In this document: positions 36,747 through 45,513 of the stretch, in pieces
Layout of the letters: each line of letters starts with the position of its first letter
Position numbering within the stretch: the first letter of the stretch is position 1
From: Marichromatium bheemlicum
Lineage (GTDB): Bacteria; Pseudomonadota; Gammaproteobacteria; Chromatiales; Chromatiaceae
Direction: 5' to 3'
Length of the DNA stretch: 64,000 nucleotides
Assembly: GCF_012276755.1 (NCBI RefSeq)
Contig: NZ_JAAXKX010000003.1
Coordinates: forward strand, 62,001-126,000
Notes under the pieces: generated by a model
The model's database searches: none
Told to the model about the DNA's origin: nothing
Seen by the model: only the letters and a program-made list of their open reading frames with translations
Made by a program: the position numbers and the translations under genes

Positions 36747-38228
36747 ATGTCACGCAATCCACTGTTGTTTACCGCGCTCGGGCTGACCGCGGTGGTCGCG
36801 CTCTGGGGGGTGTTCGATACCGAGAGCCTGGCACGACTGGCCCGCGCCCAGGTGGCGCAACAGTTTCGCAGTCGCGCCTGGTTCATCATGTTGACCACCA
36901 GCATGATCGTGGTCACGGTGCTGGGACTGGCCTTCTCGCGCTTCGGTCATATCCGTCTCGGGCGCGACGACGAGCGCCCGGAGTTTTCCACCCTCAGCTG
37001 GCTGACCATGCTGTTCGCCGCTGGTATGGGGGTGGGGCTGCTGTTCTACGGCGCCGCTGAGCCCTTGACCCACTACCAGTTGGTGCGGGCGCGCACCGGT
37101 GCCGACCTGGCGGCGAGCTATGCGCTGGTCACCACGGTGTTCAACTGGGGGCTGCACCCGTGGTCGATCTATGCCCTCACCGCGTTGGTGATCGCTTACT
37201 TTAGCTATCGCAAGGGGCGTCCGGGGCTGGTCAGCAGCCCGATTCGCTACACCTTCCGGCGCGGGCGCTGGGTCGGACCGTTGGCTTGGGTCGCCGATCT
37301 GTTGGCGATCTATGCCATCGCCATCGGGTTGGCCGGGTCGTTGGCGATCGGGGTGTTCCAGGTCGTGGGTGGGTTGGGGCATCTGTTCGGGATCACGGGC
37401 GACTGGGTGAGATACCTGGTCTTCGCGTTGCTTTGTCTGACCTTCCTAGTGCCGCTGACCCTCGATCTCGATCGGGGGATGGCGCGGCTGTCGAACCTGG
37501 CGATGGCCATCGCCCTGGGGCTGATGATCTATATCCTGTTGGTCGGACCGACCCACTATCTGATGAACGGGGTGGTCGATACCCTTGGCGCTTACCTCTC
37601 CGGCGTGGTGCAGCAGGGCTTCGCCACCTACCCGTTCTTCGGCAAGGCGTTTCAGGACTGGTTCCATGATTGGACGCTGAACTACATGGTGTGGTGGATC
37701 GCCTGGGCGCCCTTCGTCGGGGTGTTCGTGGCGCGGATCTCGCGCGGACGCACCATCCGCGAGTTCGTTCTCGGTGTGGTGCTAGTGCCGACGCTGTTCT
37801 CGCTGTTCTGGTTCGGGGTGTTCGGTGGGACCGGGTTCTTCGCCCTGTTGCGCGAGGGGCTGCCGGTGCTGGAGGTGGTGCGCGAGCGCCCCGAGGACAC
37901 GACCTTCTACGTGCTCGAGGCGCTGCCGTTGGCGGGGCTGACCGGGACGGCGAGTATGGTCGCCGCCTTCCTCTTCCTGGTCACCAGTGTGGTAAGCGCG
38001 GCCTATGTGCTGGCGATGTTCTCGACTAGTGGCGACGAGCGCCCGCCGGTGCGGGTCAAGCTCGCCTGGGGCGTGCTGCTGGCGCTGCTCGGACTGGCGA
38101 TGTTGCTCGCCGATGACCTCGGCGCGGTACGCGCGATCATCGCGCTCGGCGCCATGGCATTCGTCTTCATCCTGCCGCTGTTGGTGGTGGCCCTGCTCAA
38201 GACGCTGATGCGCGAGGAACGGCGGTGA
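36747..38228 (+). CDS. BCCT-family transporter (betaine/choline/carnitine type)
   Basis: The 493-residue transporter has about twelve membrane helices and the family motif GMGVGLLFYGAAEPLTHY, followed by TTVFNWGLHPWSIYALTAL with the Trp-rich substrate region and FWFGVFGGTGFF. BCCT members take up compatible solutes such as glycine betaine with Na+ or H+. The C terminus is short, without a long osmosensing extension. Its stop overlaps the ATG of a 31-codon membrane ORF. The substrate is inferred from family only. Confidence 0.9.
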   Translation: MSRNPLLFTALGLTAVVALWGVFDTESLARLARAQVAQQFRSRAWFIMLTTSMIVVTVLGLAFSRFGHIRLGRDDERPEFSTLSWLTMLFAAGMGVGLLFYGAAEPLTHYQLVRARTGADLAASYALVTTVFNWGLHPWSIYALTALVIAYFSYRKGRPGLVSSPIRYTFRRGRWVGPLAWVADLLAIYAIAIGLAGSLAIGVFQVVGGLGHLFGITGDWVRYLVFALLCLTFLVPLTLDLDRGMARLSNLAMAIALGLMIYILLVGPTHYLMNGVVDTLGAYLSGVVQQGFATYPFFGKAFQDWFHDWTLNYMVWWIAWAPFVGVFVARISRGRTIREFVLGVVLVPTLFSLFWFGVFGGTGFFALLREGLPVLEVVRERPEDTTFYVLEALPLAGLTGTASMVAAFLFLVTSVVSAAYVLAMFSTSGDERPPVRVKLAWGVLLALLGLAMLLADDLGAVRAIIALGAMAFVFILPLLVVALLKTLMREERR

Positions 38229-38323
38229 TGTGGGAAAACCTGCTCGATACCCTGCTTAATCTCATCGTGTTCGCCTTCATCGGTGCCTTGATCTGGCTCT
38301 ATGTGCGCGACGAGGATGGTTAG
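38228..38323 (+). CDS. 31-residue single-span membrane protein coupled to the BCCT gene
   Basis: The TGA of the BCCT gene shares its A with an ATG that opens 31 codons ending in TAG. The product is MWENLLDTLLN, then a hydrophobic helix IVFAFIGALIWLYV, then an acidic end RDEDG. Charge distribution (positive then acidic after the helix) and tight coupling suggest a real small membrane subunit or modulator of the transporter. It could also be a chance frame; no family is recognised. Confidence 0.6.
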   Translation: MWENLLDTLLNLIVFAFIGALIWLYVRDEDG

Positions 38324-38880
38324 TGCGCCGCCGCGCGCGGCGTCTCTCCCCACTGCTGGGGGACGCGCCGAATACGGTCACTGTCGTAGCCGATCCCGGT
38401 GAGGAACTCGAGGATCTTGCCATAGGTGGCGGCATCGATCTCGGGGGTGCGGGCCATGATCCAGACATAGTCGCGCTTGGCCCGTCCGATCACGGTGACA
38501 CTGTAGTCCGGGGCCAGCCAGACGATGCGGTAATCGCCCTTGAACGGCCAGATGAATTGCATCCCCCAGTGTGCATTGGTCTCGGGGTCGAGCACGAAGC
38601 CCTTCGGGTTGTAGGTCTTGAGTGGGCCGTCGAAGGCGCCCTTATGAAAGGTGAAGGTGGTGGCGATGGTGCCGTCGGGGTTGAGCGCGTAGGACTCGAT
38701 GGCGTTGTGCGCGCCCTTCTCGACGAAGGTGGGGATGTTGGCGATGACGTACCAGTCGCCCATGAAGCGTTGCAGGTCGACTTGATCGACGGTGTCCATG
38801 GGACGGCCTCCGGTCTCGGTGCAGGCGTTGACGAGGAGCAGCGCGGCGAGCGCGGCCAGGGACTTGAGTGGACGGCTCAT
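38320..38880 (-). CDS. blc: Outer-membrane lipocalin (Blc-like)
   Basis: The 186-residue lipoprotein has a signal peptide ending in the lipobox LVNAC (Cys20). The lipocalin motif FMGDWYVIANIPTF follows, with later MQFIWPFKGDYRI and DYVWIMAR strands. Bacterial lipocalins bind lysophospholipids or fatty acids at the outer membrane under stress. It follows DUF1295 and DUF2878 genes on the same strand. Its stop overlaps the end of the convergent 31-codon ORF by four bases. Confidence 0.94.
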   Translation of the reverse strand: MSRPLKSLAALAALLLVNACTETGGRPMDTVDQVDLQRFMGDWYVIANIPTFVEKGAHNAIESYALNPDGTIATTFTFHKGAFDGPLKTYNPKGFVLDPETNAHWGMQFIWPFKGDYRIVWLAPDYSVTVIGRAKRDYVWIMARTPEIDAATYGKILEFLTGIGYDSDRIRRVPQQWGETPRAAAH

Positions 38881-38928
38881 GATGGTGCATCCGCAGGGTT
38901 GGGGCGGGGCGCTCGGACGGTCGCGCGC

Positions 38929-39729
38929 TCAGCGTGCATAGCCGCCTCCGCCCGGGGGGCGCCGTGGCGGTCCGGGGATGAAGGCGTTGGTGCGCGCGAC
39001 ATAGTCGCGATAGCCGGGGCGTCGTTCGCCGATGTCGCGCTCGAGCAGGGTGACGCCGGAGACGCGCAACAGCAGGAAGGTCATCAGCAGCGGCGCGAGC
39101 AGACTCCACCAGGCCCCGGCGGCGAGGGCGAAGAGGTAGAAGGCCCACCAGATGCAGGCCTCGCCGAAGTAATTGGGGTGACGGCTGTAGCGCCACAGCC
39201 CCTGGTCCATCACCTGTCCGGCGTTCTCCGGGGCCGCCTTGAAGGCGGCGAGCTGGCGGTCGGCCAACGCCTCGAAGGCGAAGCCCAGGCACCATAGCGC
39301 CAGTGCCAGGGCGTCGAGCCAACCGAGCGGGGCGGGCAGCGCCATGGCGCCGAGCAGCGGCAGCGAGATCACCCAGGCGAGGATCGCCTGCAGGCCGAAC
39401 ACCAGATAGAGGCTCTTCCACCAGAACCCGGGCTCGTTGTCGGCACGGATCGCCTGGTAGCGCCGGTCCTCGCCCTGCCCCTGGTTGCGGCGGCTGATGT
39501 ACAGGCTCAACCGTACCGCCCATAGCGTCAGCAGCACGAACACCAGCAGCGCCCGCGCGCCGGTCTCGGGGATGAGCAGCATGTAGACCAGCCCCAGCAG
39601 CAGGAAGAACAGCGACCAGAGCGCGTCGACGATACTGACGTCGCGCGCGAGCACGCTCGCCCCCCAGCCGCAGATGCCGAGCACCAGCGCGGCGGCCAAC
39701 CCCGAGCCATAGACGAAGAGATCAGGCAT
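38929..39729 (-). CDS. DUF1295 membrane protein (steroid 5-alpha-reductase-like)
   Basis: The 266-residue polytopic protein carries RYSRHPNYFGEACIWW, the hallmark of the DUF1295/ICMT-like methyltransferase and reductase fold, near residues 180-195. About seven membrane helices are visible. The substrate is unknown; a lipid is plausible given the lipocalin and DUF2878 neighbours. Its ATG overlaps the DUF2878 stop by eight bases. Confidence 0.88.
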   Translation of the reverse strand: MPDLFVYGSGLAAALVLGICGWGASVLARDVSIVDALWSLFFLLLGLVYMLLIPETGARALLVFVLLTLWAVRLSLYISRRNQGQGEDRRYQAIRADNEPGFWWKSLYLVFGLQAILAWVISLPLLGAMALPAPLGWLDALALALWCLGFAFEALADRQLAAFKAAPENAGQVMDQGLWRYSRHPNYFGEACIWWAFYLFALAAGAWWSLLAPLLMTFLLLRVSGVTLLERDIGERRPGYRDYVARTNAFIPGPPRRPPGGGGYAR

Positions 39730-40306
39730 CCGTGCCCTCCTCGGTGACGAGCCTCTCGGTCGTGTCGTGGGCGGTAGCCGTGCGGGCGAGGCGCGCGGCG
39801 AGCGCCAGGCTCGCCGGCATCAGGAACGACCAGCCGCCGCCGAGTACCGCCAGTGCTACCACCGGGTCGGGGAAGTGTACGCCGCCGAGCTTGGCGCCGG
39901 CGTAATAGGCCAGTGGCGCGCCTAGGGCGCCGATGGTGAAGGCCAGGTACCAGCGGCCCTGGAGCCAGGCGAGCGAGACGTTGAGGGTGGTGGCGAAGGC
40001 CACCCAGATGGCGATGATCCACACCGGGGCGAGCCATGGCAGCAGCATCCCCGAGGGATAGACGAGAAAGCCGAAGCGCGCCAGCAGCCCGTCCCAGAGT
40101 GCCCCCATGAGCGCGATCAACACCAGCAGCCGGGCCTCGCTGCCGCGCTCCGGGCTGGTCGCCAGGTGCAGCGCGGCGACCAGCACCACCACCCCGACGC
40201 CAAGCCAGGGCAGTTGGTGGGCGCCGCCGAGCACACAGGCCAACCAGCCGAGCTGGAAGGCGACGAGGTTGACGAGAATACGGCGGATCGAGGGCTGTGC
40301 GGACAT
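39722..40306 (-). CDS. DUF2878 family membrane protein
   Basis: The 194-residue protein has about six membrane helices and matches DUF2878 in length and in segments such as LMGALWDGLLARFGFLVYPSG and the C-terminal GGVHFPDP. Function is unknown. It starts a three-gene unit with DUF1295 and lipocalin, overlapping the former. It is divergent from the OmpA-like lipoprotein gene. Confidence 0.85.
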   Translation of the reverse strand: MSAQPSIRRILVNLVAFQLGWLACVLGGAHQLPWLGVGVVVLVAALHLATSPERGSEARLLVLIALMGALWDGLLARFGFLVYPSGMLLPWLAPVWIIAIWVAFATTLNVSLAWLQGRWYLAFTIGALGAPLAYYAGAKLGGVHFPDPVVALAVLGGGWSFLMPASLALAARLARTATAHDTTERLVTEEGTDA

Positions 40307-40470
40307 GGACTGGACTCAGGTCTGGATTTGCTGAACGAGGCCGGTTTCAGCCTCAGGTAATGCCGGGCGGGGCGGTTACAAGTGCTGCCCCATCGGCGGC
40401 CTGCTGGCGCTGCTATGATCTGTTTCCTGGCCGCACACGGCCATTCGTCGCAACACGCAGGAGTCTGACG

Positions 40471-41151
40471 ATGCATACAGCGTTTACCAAGGGTACCGCG
40501 GTCGCCGCCGTGGTGGCGGTGTTGATCTCCGGCTGCGCCGCCGACGGCTCGGGGATGACCGAGACCGGGCAGGGGGCAACGCTTGGCAGCGCCGCCGGCG
40601 CCGCGACCGGGGCGATCATCGGGTCGTTCGGGGCCAATGCCGGGCGTGGCGCACTGATCGGTGCCGTCGGCGGTGCGCTCGCCGGCGGTATGGTCGGTGC
40701 CTACATGGAGGAGCAGCGGCGTGACTTCGAGCGCGCGCTGGCCGACGAGATCGCGCGTGGCGTGATCCGGGTGCAGCAGTTGCCCGGCGACCGGTTGGTG
40801 GTGGGGATGACCGGGGCGACCAGCTTCGAGGTCGACTCCGACCGCATCAAGCCGGCCTTCTACAGCACCATGGACAAGATCGCGGCGATCGTACGCCGCT
40901 ACGGCAAGACCGAGCTGCAGGTCTCTGGGCATACCGATAGTACCGGCTCAGCGGCTTACAATCAGGGACTCTCGGAGCGCCGGGCGCTGTCTGTGGAACG
41001 TTATCTGGAACGTGGCGGGGTGGTGCCGCAGCGTATCGTTGCGCAGGGATACGGCCAGCAGCGGCCGATCGCGAGCAATGCCAGTGAGGCGGGGCGCCGG
41101 CTCAACCGGCGGGTGGAGATCACCATCGTGCCGATCCAGGCGCGGGGCTGA
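40471..41151 (+). CDS. OmpA-family lipoprotein (YiaD-like)
   Basis: The 226-residue protein has a signal peptide with lipobox LISGC (Cys22) and a glycine-zipper segment rich in Gly/Ala (about residues 38-80). A C-terminal OmpA peptidoglycan-binding domain has SGHTDSTGSAAYNQGLSERRA. It should link the outer membrane to murein. The start at 40471 gives the signal peptide and has a CAGGAG ribosome site; the longer upstream frame is rejected. It converges on cydX. Confidence 0.93.
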   Translation: MHTAFTKGTAVAAVVAVLISGCAADGSGMTETGQGATLGSAAGAATGAIIGSFGANAGRGALIGAVGGALAGGMVGAYMEEQRRDFERALADEIARGVIRVQQLPGDRLVVGMTGATSFEVDSDRIKPAFYSTMDKIAAIVRRYGKTELQVSGHTDSTGSAAYNQGLSERRALSVERYLERGGVVPQRIVAQGYGQQRPIASNASEAGRRLNRRVEITIVPIQARG

Positions 41152-41175
41152 GTGCACCGCGCCCGGGCGGCGAGG

Positions 41176-41286
41176 TCAGTCGTCGTCGGCCGGGCCGCGG
41201 AACTGCTCGGACTCGTACCACATCACGTTGATGACCCCGAAGGCGAGCGCGAGTAGGACGCCCAGGATCCAGGAAAAGTACCACAT
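41176..41286 (-). CDS. cydX: Cytochrome bd oxidase small subunit CydX
   Basis: The 36-residue single-span protein begins MWYFSWILGVLLALAFGVIN, nearly the family consensus, and ends in an acidic tail. CydX binds CydA and stabilizes the hemes of bd oxidase. It has a GGGAGG ribosome site. It lies 83 bp after cydB with a strong hairpin in the gap. It is too short for usual gene callers. Confidence 0.95.
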   Translation of the reverse strand: MWYFSWILGVLLALAFGVINVMWYESEQFRGPADDD

Positions 41287-41306
41287 GGATGTGATCCTCC
41301 CAGTGT

Positions 41307-41332
41307 GACCCCGCCCGCCACCGGGCGGGGTC
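41307..41332 (-). other. Perfect hairpin between cydB and cydX
   Basis: An 11-bp perfect stem, GACCCCGCCCG/CGGGCGGGGTC, encloses a 4-base loop CCAC. There is no U tract. It may slow polymerase, protect the cydAB message or lower cydX output relative to cydB. Confidence 0.7.
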
Positions 41333-41369
41333 GGCTATGGCGAACGCGCGGTGGTGGCGCGCGTGACTC

Positions 41370-42512
41370 TCAGTAGGCCAGGTGGTCCTGTGCCTCGATC
41401 TCCTCGACCGTCACCCGGCGCCACATCTTGGTGTAGGTCCAGGTGGTGTACATCAGGATCAGTGGCACGAAGATCATCGCCGCCCAGAACATCACCGTCA
41501 GGGTGAGGTGACTCGAGACCGCGTCCCAGACGATCAGACTGCTGTTGGGGTCGGTGCTCGAGGGCATGATGAAGGGGAACATCGCGGCCCCCGCGGTGAC
41601 GATGATCCCGGTCACCCCGAGACTGCTGGCCACCAGTCCCAGGCCGGCACGGTCGCGTTGCGACAGCAGGATCGCCAGCCCCAGGCCGGCGAAGCCGAGC
41701 AGCGGGAAGAGCAGGGTCCAGGGATGAGTGGCGTAGTTGGTTAGCCAAGCGTAGGGGACGATCTCGACCTGCTTGGTCAGTGGGTTGGGGGTGGCGTCGA
41801 GCGCGGGCATGGCGCTCACCTGGTAGCCGTCGATTCCCAACGTCAGCCACAGCCCGGCGAGGGCGAAGGCGGCGATGGTGAACAGCCCGGCGCGCTTGAC
41901 CATCCGCTTGGCACGCCCGGCAATCGGCTCACCGGTACGCAGCTGCAGCCACACTGCCGCATGCATCACCAGCATCCCTAGGCTCACCAGCCCGGCGAGC
42001 AGGGCGAAGGGGTTGAGCAGACCGAAGAAGCCCCCGGTGTAGTAGGGACGTAGCAGGTTGTCGAGATGAAAGGGCACGCCCTGGAGCAGGTTGCCGAAGG
42101 CGATGCCGAACACCAGTGCCGGGACCGCGCCGCCGATGAACAACCCCCAGTCCCAGGCGTTGCGCCAGTGGCGGTTGTCGATCTTGCTACGGTAGTCGAA
42201 GCCGACCGGGCGGAAGAACAGCGCGAACAACGCCAGCAGCATCGCGAAGTAGAACCCGGAGAAGGCGGTCGCATAGACCAGCGGCCAAGCGGCGAAGATC
42301 GCGCCAGCGGCGGTGATCAGCCACACCTGGTTGCCATCCCAGTGGGGGCCGACGGTGTTGATGATTACCCGGCGCTCGCTGTCGCTCTTGCCGAGGAAGG
42401 GCAGCAGGGTGCCAACGCCCATGTCCATGCCGTCGGTGACGGCAAAGCCGATGAACAGCACCCCGACCAATACCCACCAGATGAATTTCAGGACTTCGTA
42501 ATCGAGGATCAT
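41370..42512 (-). CDS. cydB: Cytochrome bd quinol oxidase subunit II
   Basis: The 380-residue membrane subunit of bd oxidase begins MILDYEVLKFIWWVLVGVLFIGFAVTDG-like, with the usual eight to nine helices and the GPHWDGNQVWLI motif. With CydA and CydX it oxidizes quinol and reduces oxygen with high affinity, protecting anaerobic metabolism from oxygen. It follows cydA by 14 bases. Confidence 0.97.
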   Translation of the reverse strand: MILDYEVLKFIWWVLVGVLFIGFAVTDGMDMGVGTLLPFLGKSDSERRVIINTVGPHWDGNQVWLITAAGAIFAAWPLVYATAFSGFYFAMLLALFALFFRPVGFDYRSKIDNRHWRNAWDWGLFIGGAVPALVFGIAFGNLLQGVPFHLDNLLRPYYTGGFFGLLNPFALLAGLVSLGMLVMHAAVWLQLRTGEPIAGRAKRMVKRAGLFTIAAFALAGLWLTLGIDGYQVSAMPALDATPNPLTKQVEIVPYAWLTNYATHPWTLLFPLLGFAGLGLAILLSQRDRAGLGLVASSLGVTGIIVTAGAAMFPFIMPSSTDPNSSLIVWDAVSSHLTLTVMFWAAMIFVPLILMYTTWTYTKMWRRVTVEEIEAQDHLAY

Positions 42513-42526
42513 GTCTGGCCTCCGTC

Positions 42527-44137
42527 TCAGTCGCTCTCGCGCTGTTGCTGTGGCGCGGTGGCCGGTGTCATGCCCGCGCTCGAGGTGGCAGGACGTTCAT
42601 GGTGATAGCGCCCGGTGTGCAGTGAGCTCGGACCGAGTCGGGCGAACTTGAACATCAGGAACATCTCGATCATGAACAGCAAGGTATAGAACAGGATGAA
42701 GCCGGTGAGGCTGATCATCAGGTCGTTGACCGTCAGGCTGGAGGCGGCGATGCTCGTCGGCAGTACCTCGCCGATGGCCCAGGGCTGACGACCGAACTCG
42801 GCGACGAACCAGCCGGTCTCGGCGGCGATCCAGGGCACCGGGATGCTGTAGAGGAACAGTCGCAGCAGCCAGCGCTTCTCCTGGATCACCCGCTTGGCGT
42901 TGAAGTAGAAGCCGAGCACCAGCAGCAACAGCATCCATACCCCGGCACCGACCATCACCCGGAAGCTCCAGAACAGCGGCGCGACCTCGGGGATCGAGTC
43001 CTTGACCGCAAGCTGGATCTGCGCCTCGGTGGCCTCGGCGGGGTTGTCGATATAGGGCTTGAGCAACAGCCCGTAGCCGAGATCGTCCTTGTGTTCTTCG
43101 AACACCGCGCGGTTGGCCGGGGTGTCCTCGCCGCCGCGCAGTCGCTCGAGGTACTCGTAGGCGATCATGCCGCTGCGGATGCGCACCTCGTGCTCGTGCA
43201 TCAGGTCCTTGAGCCCCTGCACCTCCTGGTCGAGCGAGCGGGTGGCGATCAGCCCGAGCATCCACGGGATCTTGATCGCGTCATGCGTCTCTTCATCCTC
43301 GTTGCTGGGGCGACCGTAGAGGGTGAAGGCCGCCGGCGGCTCTTCGGTGTGCCATTCGGCCTCGATCGCCGCGAGCTTGACCTTCTGCACGTCGCCGACC
43401 TCGTAGCCCGACTCGTCACCGAGCAGGATCACCGACAGGATCGAGGCCAGGCCGAAGCCGACCGCGACCGAGAAGGAGCGCTTGGCGAAGGCCAGGTCGC
43501 GGCCCTTGAGCATGTACCAGGCGCTGATCCCGAGCACGAACATCGAGGCGGTGACATAACCGGCGGCGACGGTGTGCACGAACTTGACCTGGGCGACCGG
43601 GTTGAGCACCACATCCATGAAGTTGGTCATCTCCATGCGCATGGTCTCGTAGCTGAACTCGGCGCCCACCGGATTCTGCATCCAGCCGTTGGCCACCAGG
43701 ATCCACAGCGCCGAGAAGTTCGAGCCGACCGCGGTGAGGAAGGTCACCATCAGATGCTGGCGCTTGGAGAGCCGCTCCCAGCCGAGGAAGAACAGGCCGA
43801 TGAAGGTCGACTCGAGGAAGAAGGCCATCAGTCCCTCGATCGCCAAGGGGGCGCCGAAGACGTCGCCGACATAGTGGCTGTAATAGGCCCAGTTGGTCCC
43901 GAACTGGAACTCCATGGTCAGACCGGTGGTGACGCCGAGGGCGAAGTTGATGCCGAACAACTTGCCCCAGAACTTGGTCATGTCGCGATAGATCTCGCGA
44001 CCGGTCATCACGTAAACGCTCTCCATGATCACCAGGATCCAGGACAGACCCAGGGTCAGGGGGACGAACAGGAAGTGATACATCGCGGTGCTGGCGAATT
44101 GCCACCGCGAGAGTTCGATCATGGTGCTGTCGAGCAT
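42527..44137 (-). CDS. cydA: Cytochrome bd quinol oxidase subunit I
   Basis: The 536-residue subunit carries hemes b558, b595 and d. The early His lies in STAMYHFLFVPLTLG. The long quinol loop is present (SGYEVGDVQKVKLAAIEAEW and PKDLGYGLLLK-like sequence), so this is the L-type enzyme like E. coli bd-I. ATG 44137 (MLDSTMIELSRW) gives the family start; the open frame extends upstream but is not needed. cydB and cydX follow. Confidence 0.97.
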   Translation of the reverse strand: MLDSTMIELSRWQFASTAMYHFLFVPLTLGLSWILVIMESVYVMTGREIYRDMTKFWGKLFGINFALGVTTGLTMEFQFGTNWAYYSHYVGDVFGAPLAIEGLMAFFLESTFIGLFFLGWERLSKRQHLMVTFLTAVGSNFSALWILVANGWMQNPVGAEFSYETMRMEMTNFMDVVLNPVAQVKFVHTVAAGYVTASMFVLGISAWYMLKGRDLAFAKRSFSVAVGFGLASILSVILLGDESGYEVGDVQKVKLAAIEAEWHTEEPPAAFTLYGRPSNEDEETHDAIKIPWMLGLIATRSLDQEVQGLKDLMHEHEVRIRSGMIAYEYLERLRGGEDTPANRAVFEEHKDDLGYGLLLKPYIDNPAEATEAQIQLAVKDSIPEVAPLFWSFRVMVGAGVWMLLLLVLGFYFNAKRVIQEKRWLLRLFLYSIPVPWIAAETGWFVAEFGRQPWAIGEVLPTSIAASSLTVNDLMISLTGFILFYTLLFMIEMFLMFKFARLGPSSLHTGRYHHERPATSSAGMTPATAPQQQRESD

Positions 44138-44529
44138 AGGCGGGTCTCCAGAGGGAGCCGAAACATAGGGTAAAGCGACGAGGTCGCGGCGCTGGATTGA
44201 TGACGTGCCACCGTGATGGCGGCGGTGACGCACAAAATCCAGCCCGGGCGCGTCTGCGGCGACAGCTTAGTGCTGGGAGAATGCGAGCGGAATGACCTGC
44301 GGCAAGATCGCCGGGCAGGGGGACGCCGGTGGTGGCGGTGGCGTGGTATGCGGCATGCAGAGACGGTGCCCCGAGGCGATGATCAAGGGGCTGATTTAAA
44401 AAGGGTTAGGATGACGGTGTCTGGGGCTGGGGTGGTGTCCGGGGTGGGTGAGGGCCGTTTGACCACGTTTTTTTCGTGGGATTAACGGCGCCGCCGCGCT
44501 CGCCGGGTTGGCGATCGCGGCGGTCGGGG
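44138..44529. other. Spacer upstream of cydA
   Basis: The 392 bp hold the cydA promoter region. Only a half FNR site (ATCAA at about 44382) is visible, not a full dyad. An inverted repeat CCACG-T7-CGTGG at 44463-44479 lies past the DUF6858-NifX stop and may act as its terminator. No gene is supported. Confidence 0.45.
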
Positions 44530-45300
44530 TCAGTGCTCGTGCGGTTGCGCGGGCGGCAGCAGCTTGCCGGCGGCGAGCTGGGTGGCCGCCTCGACCGGGT
44601 CGGTGGCGCTGGTGGTGTGTACCGTCACCCCCTGACGGGCCATGCGCTGCACGAAGCCCTGGCCGGCACCCTGGGTGAGCAGGGCATCGAGGCGCAGCGC
44701 GAACAGCGGGTGATCGTCGCCGTGATAGTCGTGCAGTGACATCCCCGCCGGCAGATCGAGCCGATCGACCTCGGTGGCGCCCTCGGCGCTGGCCTCGAGG
44801 ATCAGGAAGCGGCGGGTCTTGCCGGCGTGTCCGGTAATGGTGCGGAAGTTCTGACTGGTGACGGCGATACGCATGGGCTGACTCCGGTTGCTGATCGCGG
44901 GTTGGGGCGCCTTGTCGCAGAGCCCGCAGGCCCAGTCCTCCATGGCGGCGTTGGCCACTGGCATCGGGGCCTCCATGAAGGTGACGACGAACCCGGTGGG
45001 GGTCTCGGCAATGCCGATCGAACGCGGGCGCACCGCCAGCACCTGCACGTCCGGCAACGAGATGCCGAAGCAGAAGATCAGGTTCTTGGCCGCGAGGATA
45101 CCCTCGCCGATATGCCCCTCGGGTAGGGCGCTGGTATGGGCGTGGTGGTCGAATTCGGCGATGAAGCGCGCCGAGTCGTAGCGTTCGATGCAGGCGCGAA
45201 AATAGTCGCAGATGGCCTCGACCGAGTCGTAGCTGGTCTCTTCGCGACCGATCTCAAGACGATAGACCGGATACCGTTCCTGGTACAGGCTCTGTTTCAT
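44530..45300 (-). CDS. DUF6858-NifX two-domain fusion protein
   Basis: The 256-residue soluble protein has an N-terminal DUF6858-type region (about 1-135; motifs YPVYRLEIGREET, EFDHHAHTSALPEG and FMEAPMPVANAAMEDW). It is joined to a C-terminal dinitrogenase iron-molybdenum cofactor (NifX/NifB C-terminal) domain (about 143-250, starting MRIAVTSQNFRTITGHAG). The N domain has CGLCDK near its end, a possible metal site. NifX-like domains carry Fe-S or Fe-Mo clusters; a role in cofactor handling is inferred. Lying between an FNR-type regulator and cydAB, it is probably oxygen-responsive. Confidence 0.82.
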   Translation of the reverse strand: MKQSLYQERYPVYRLEIGREETSYDSVEAICDYFRACIERYDSARFIAEFDHHAHTSALPEGHIGEGILAAKNLIFCFGISLPDVQVLAVRPRSIGIAETPTGFVVTFMEAPMPVANAAMEDWACGLCDKAPQPAISNRSQPMRIAVTSQNFRTITGHAGKTRRFLILEASAEGATEVDRLDLPAGMSLHDYHGDDHPLFALRLDALLTQGAGQGFVQRMARQGVTVHTTSATDPVEAATQLAAGKLLPPAQPHEH

Positions 45301-45449
45301 GCGCTCAAGAACTCCGTCGGTGATCGCGCGCGTGTCTGGCCCTGCCTCCGTGCGCGTCCGCCGGCGGGCGGCCGGTCCCGGGATGGCGGAGACCTTCGGG
45401 CCGCGAGAGCGGAAGCTGGTGGGTATGGCGCTCGGCTTCCAGACCGGGC

Positions 45450-45491
45450 AGGGTAGGGGGCGGCCCCCGGAGGGGCATTGAAATCGGTCAA
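45450..45491 (-). promoter_or_regulatory. Candidate FNR-type promoter before the DUF6858-NifX gene
   Basis: On the minus strand the dyad TTGACCGATTTCAA (45478-45491) matches the FNR consensus at 8 of 10 positions. A weak -10, TACCCT at 45450-45455, puts the dyad centre at about -41.5, exactly the class II geometry. The start codon is about 180 bases downstream. The -10 is poor, so this is a candidate only. Confidence 0.45.
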
Positions 45492-45513
45492 CCGCGCCGG
45501 GCGGGGACCGGGC

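Noticed and set aside
44380-44390. FNR site before cydA
   Set aside because: Only the ATCAA half is present; the other half does not match.
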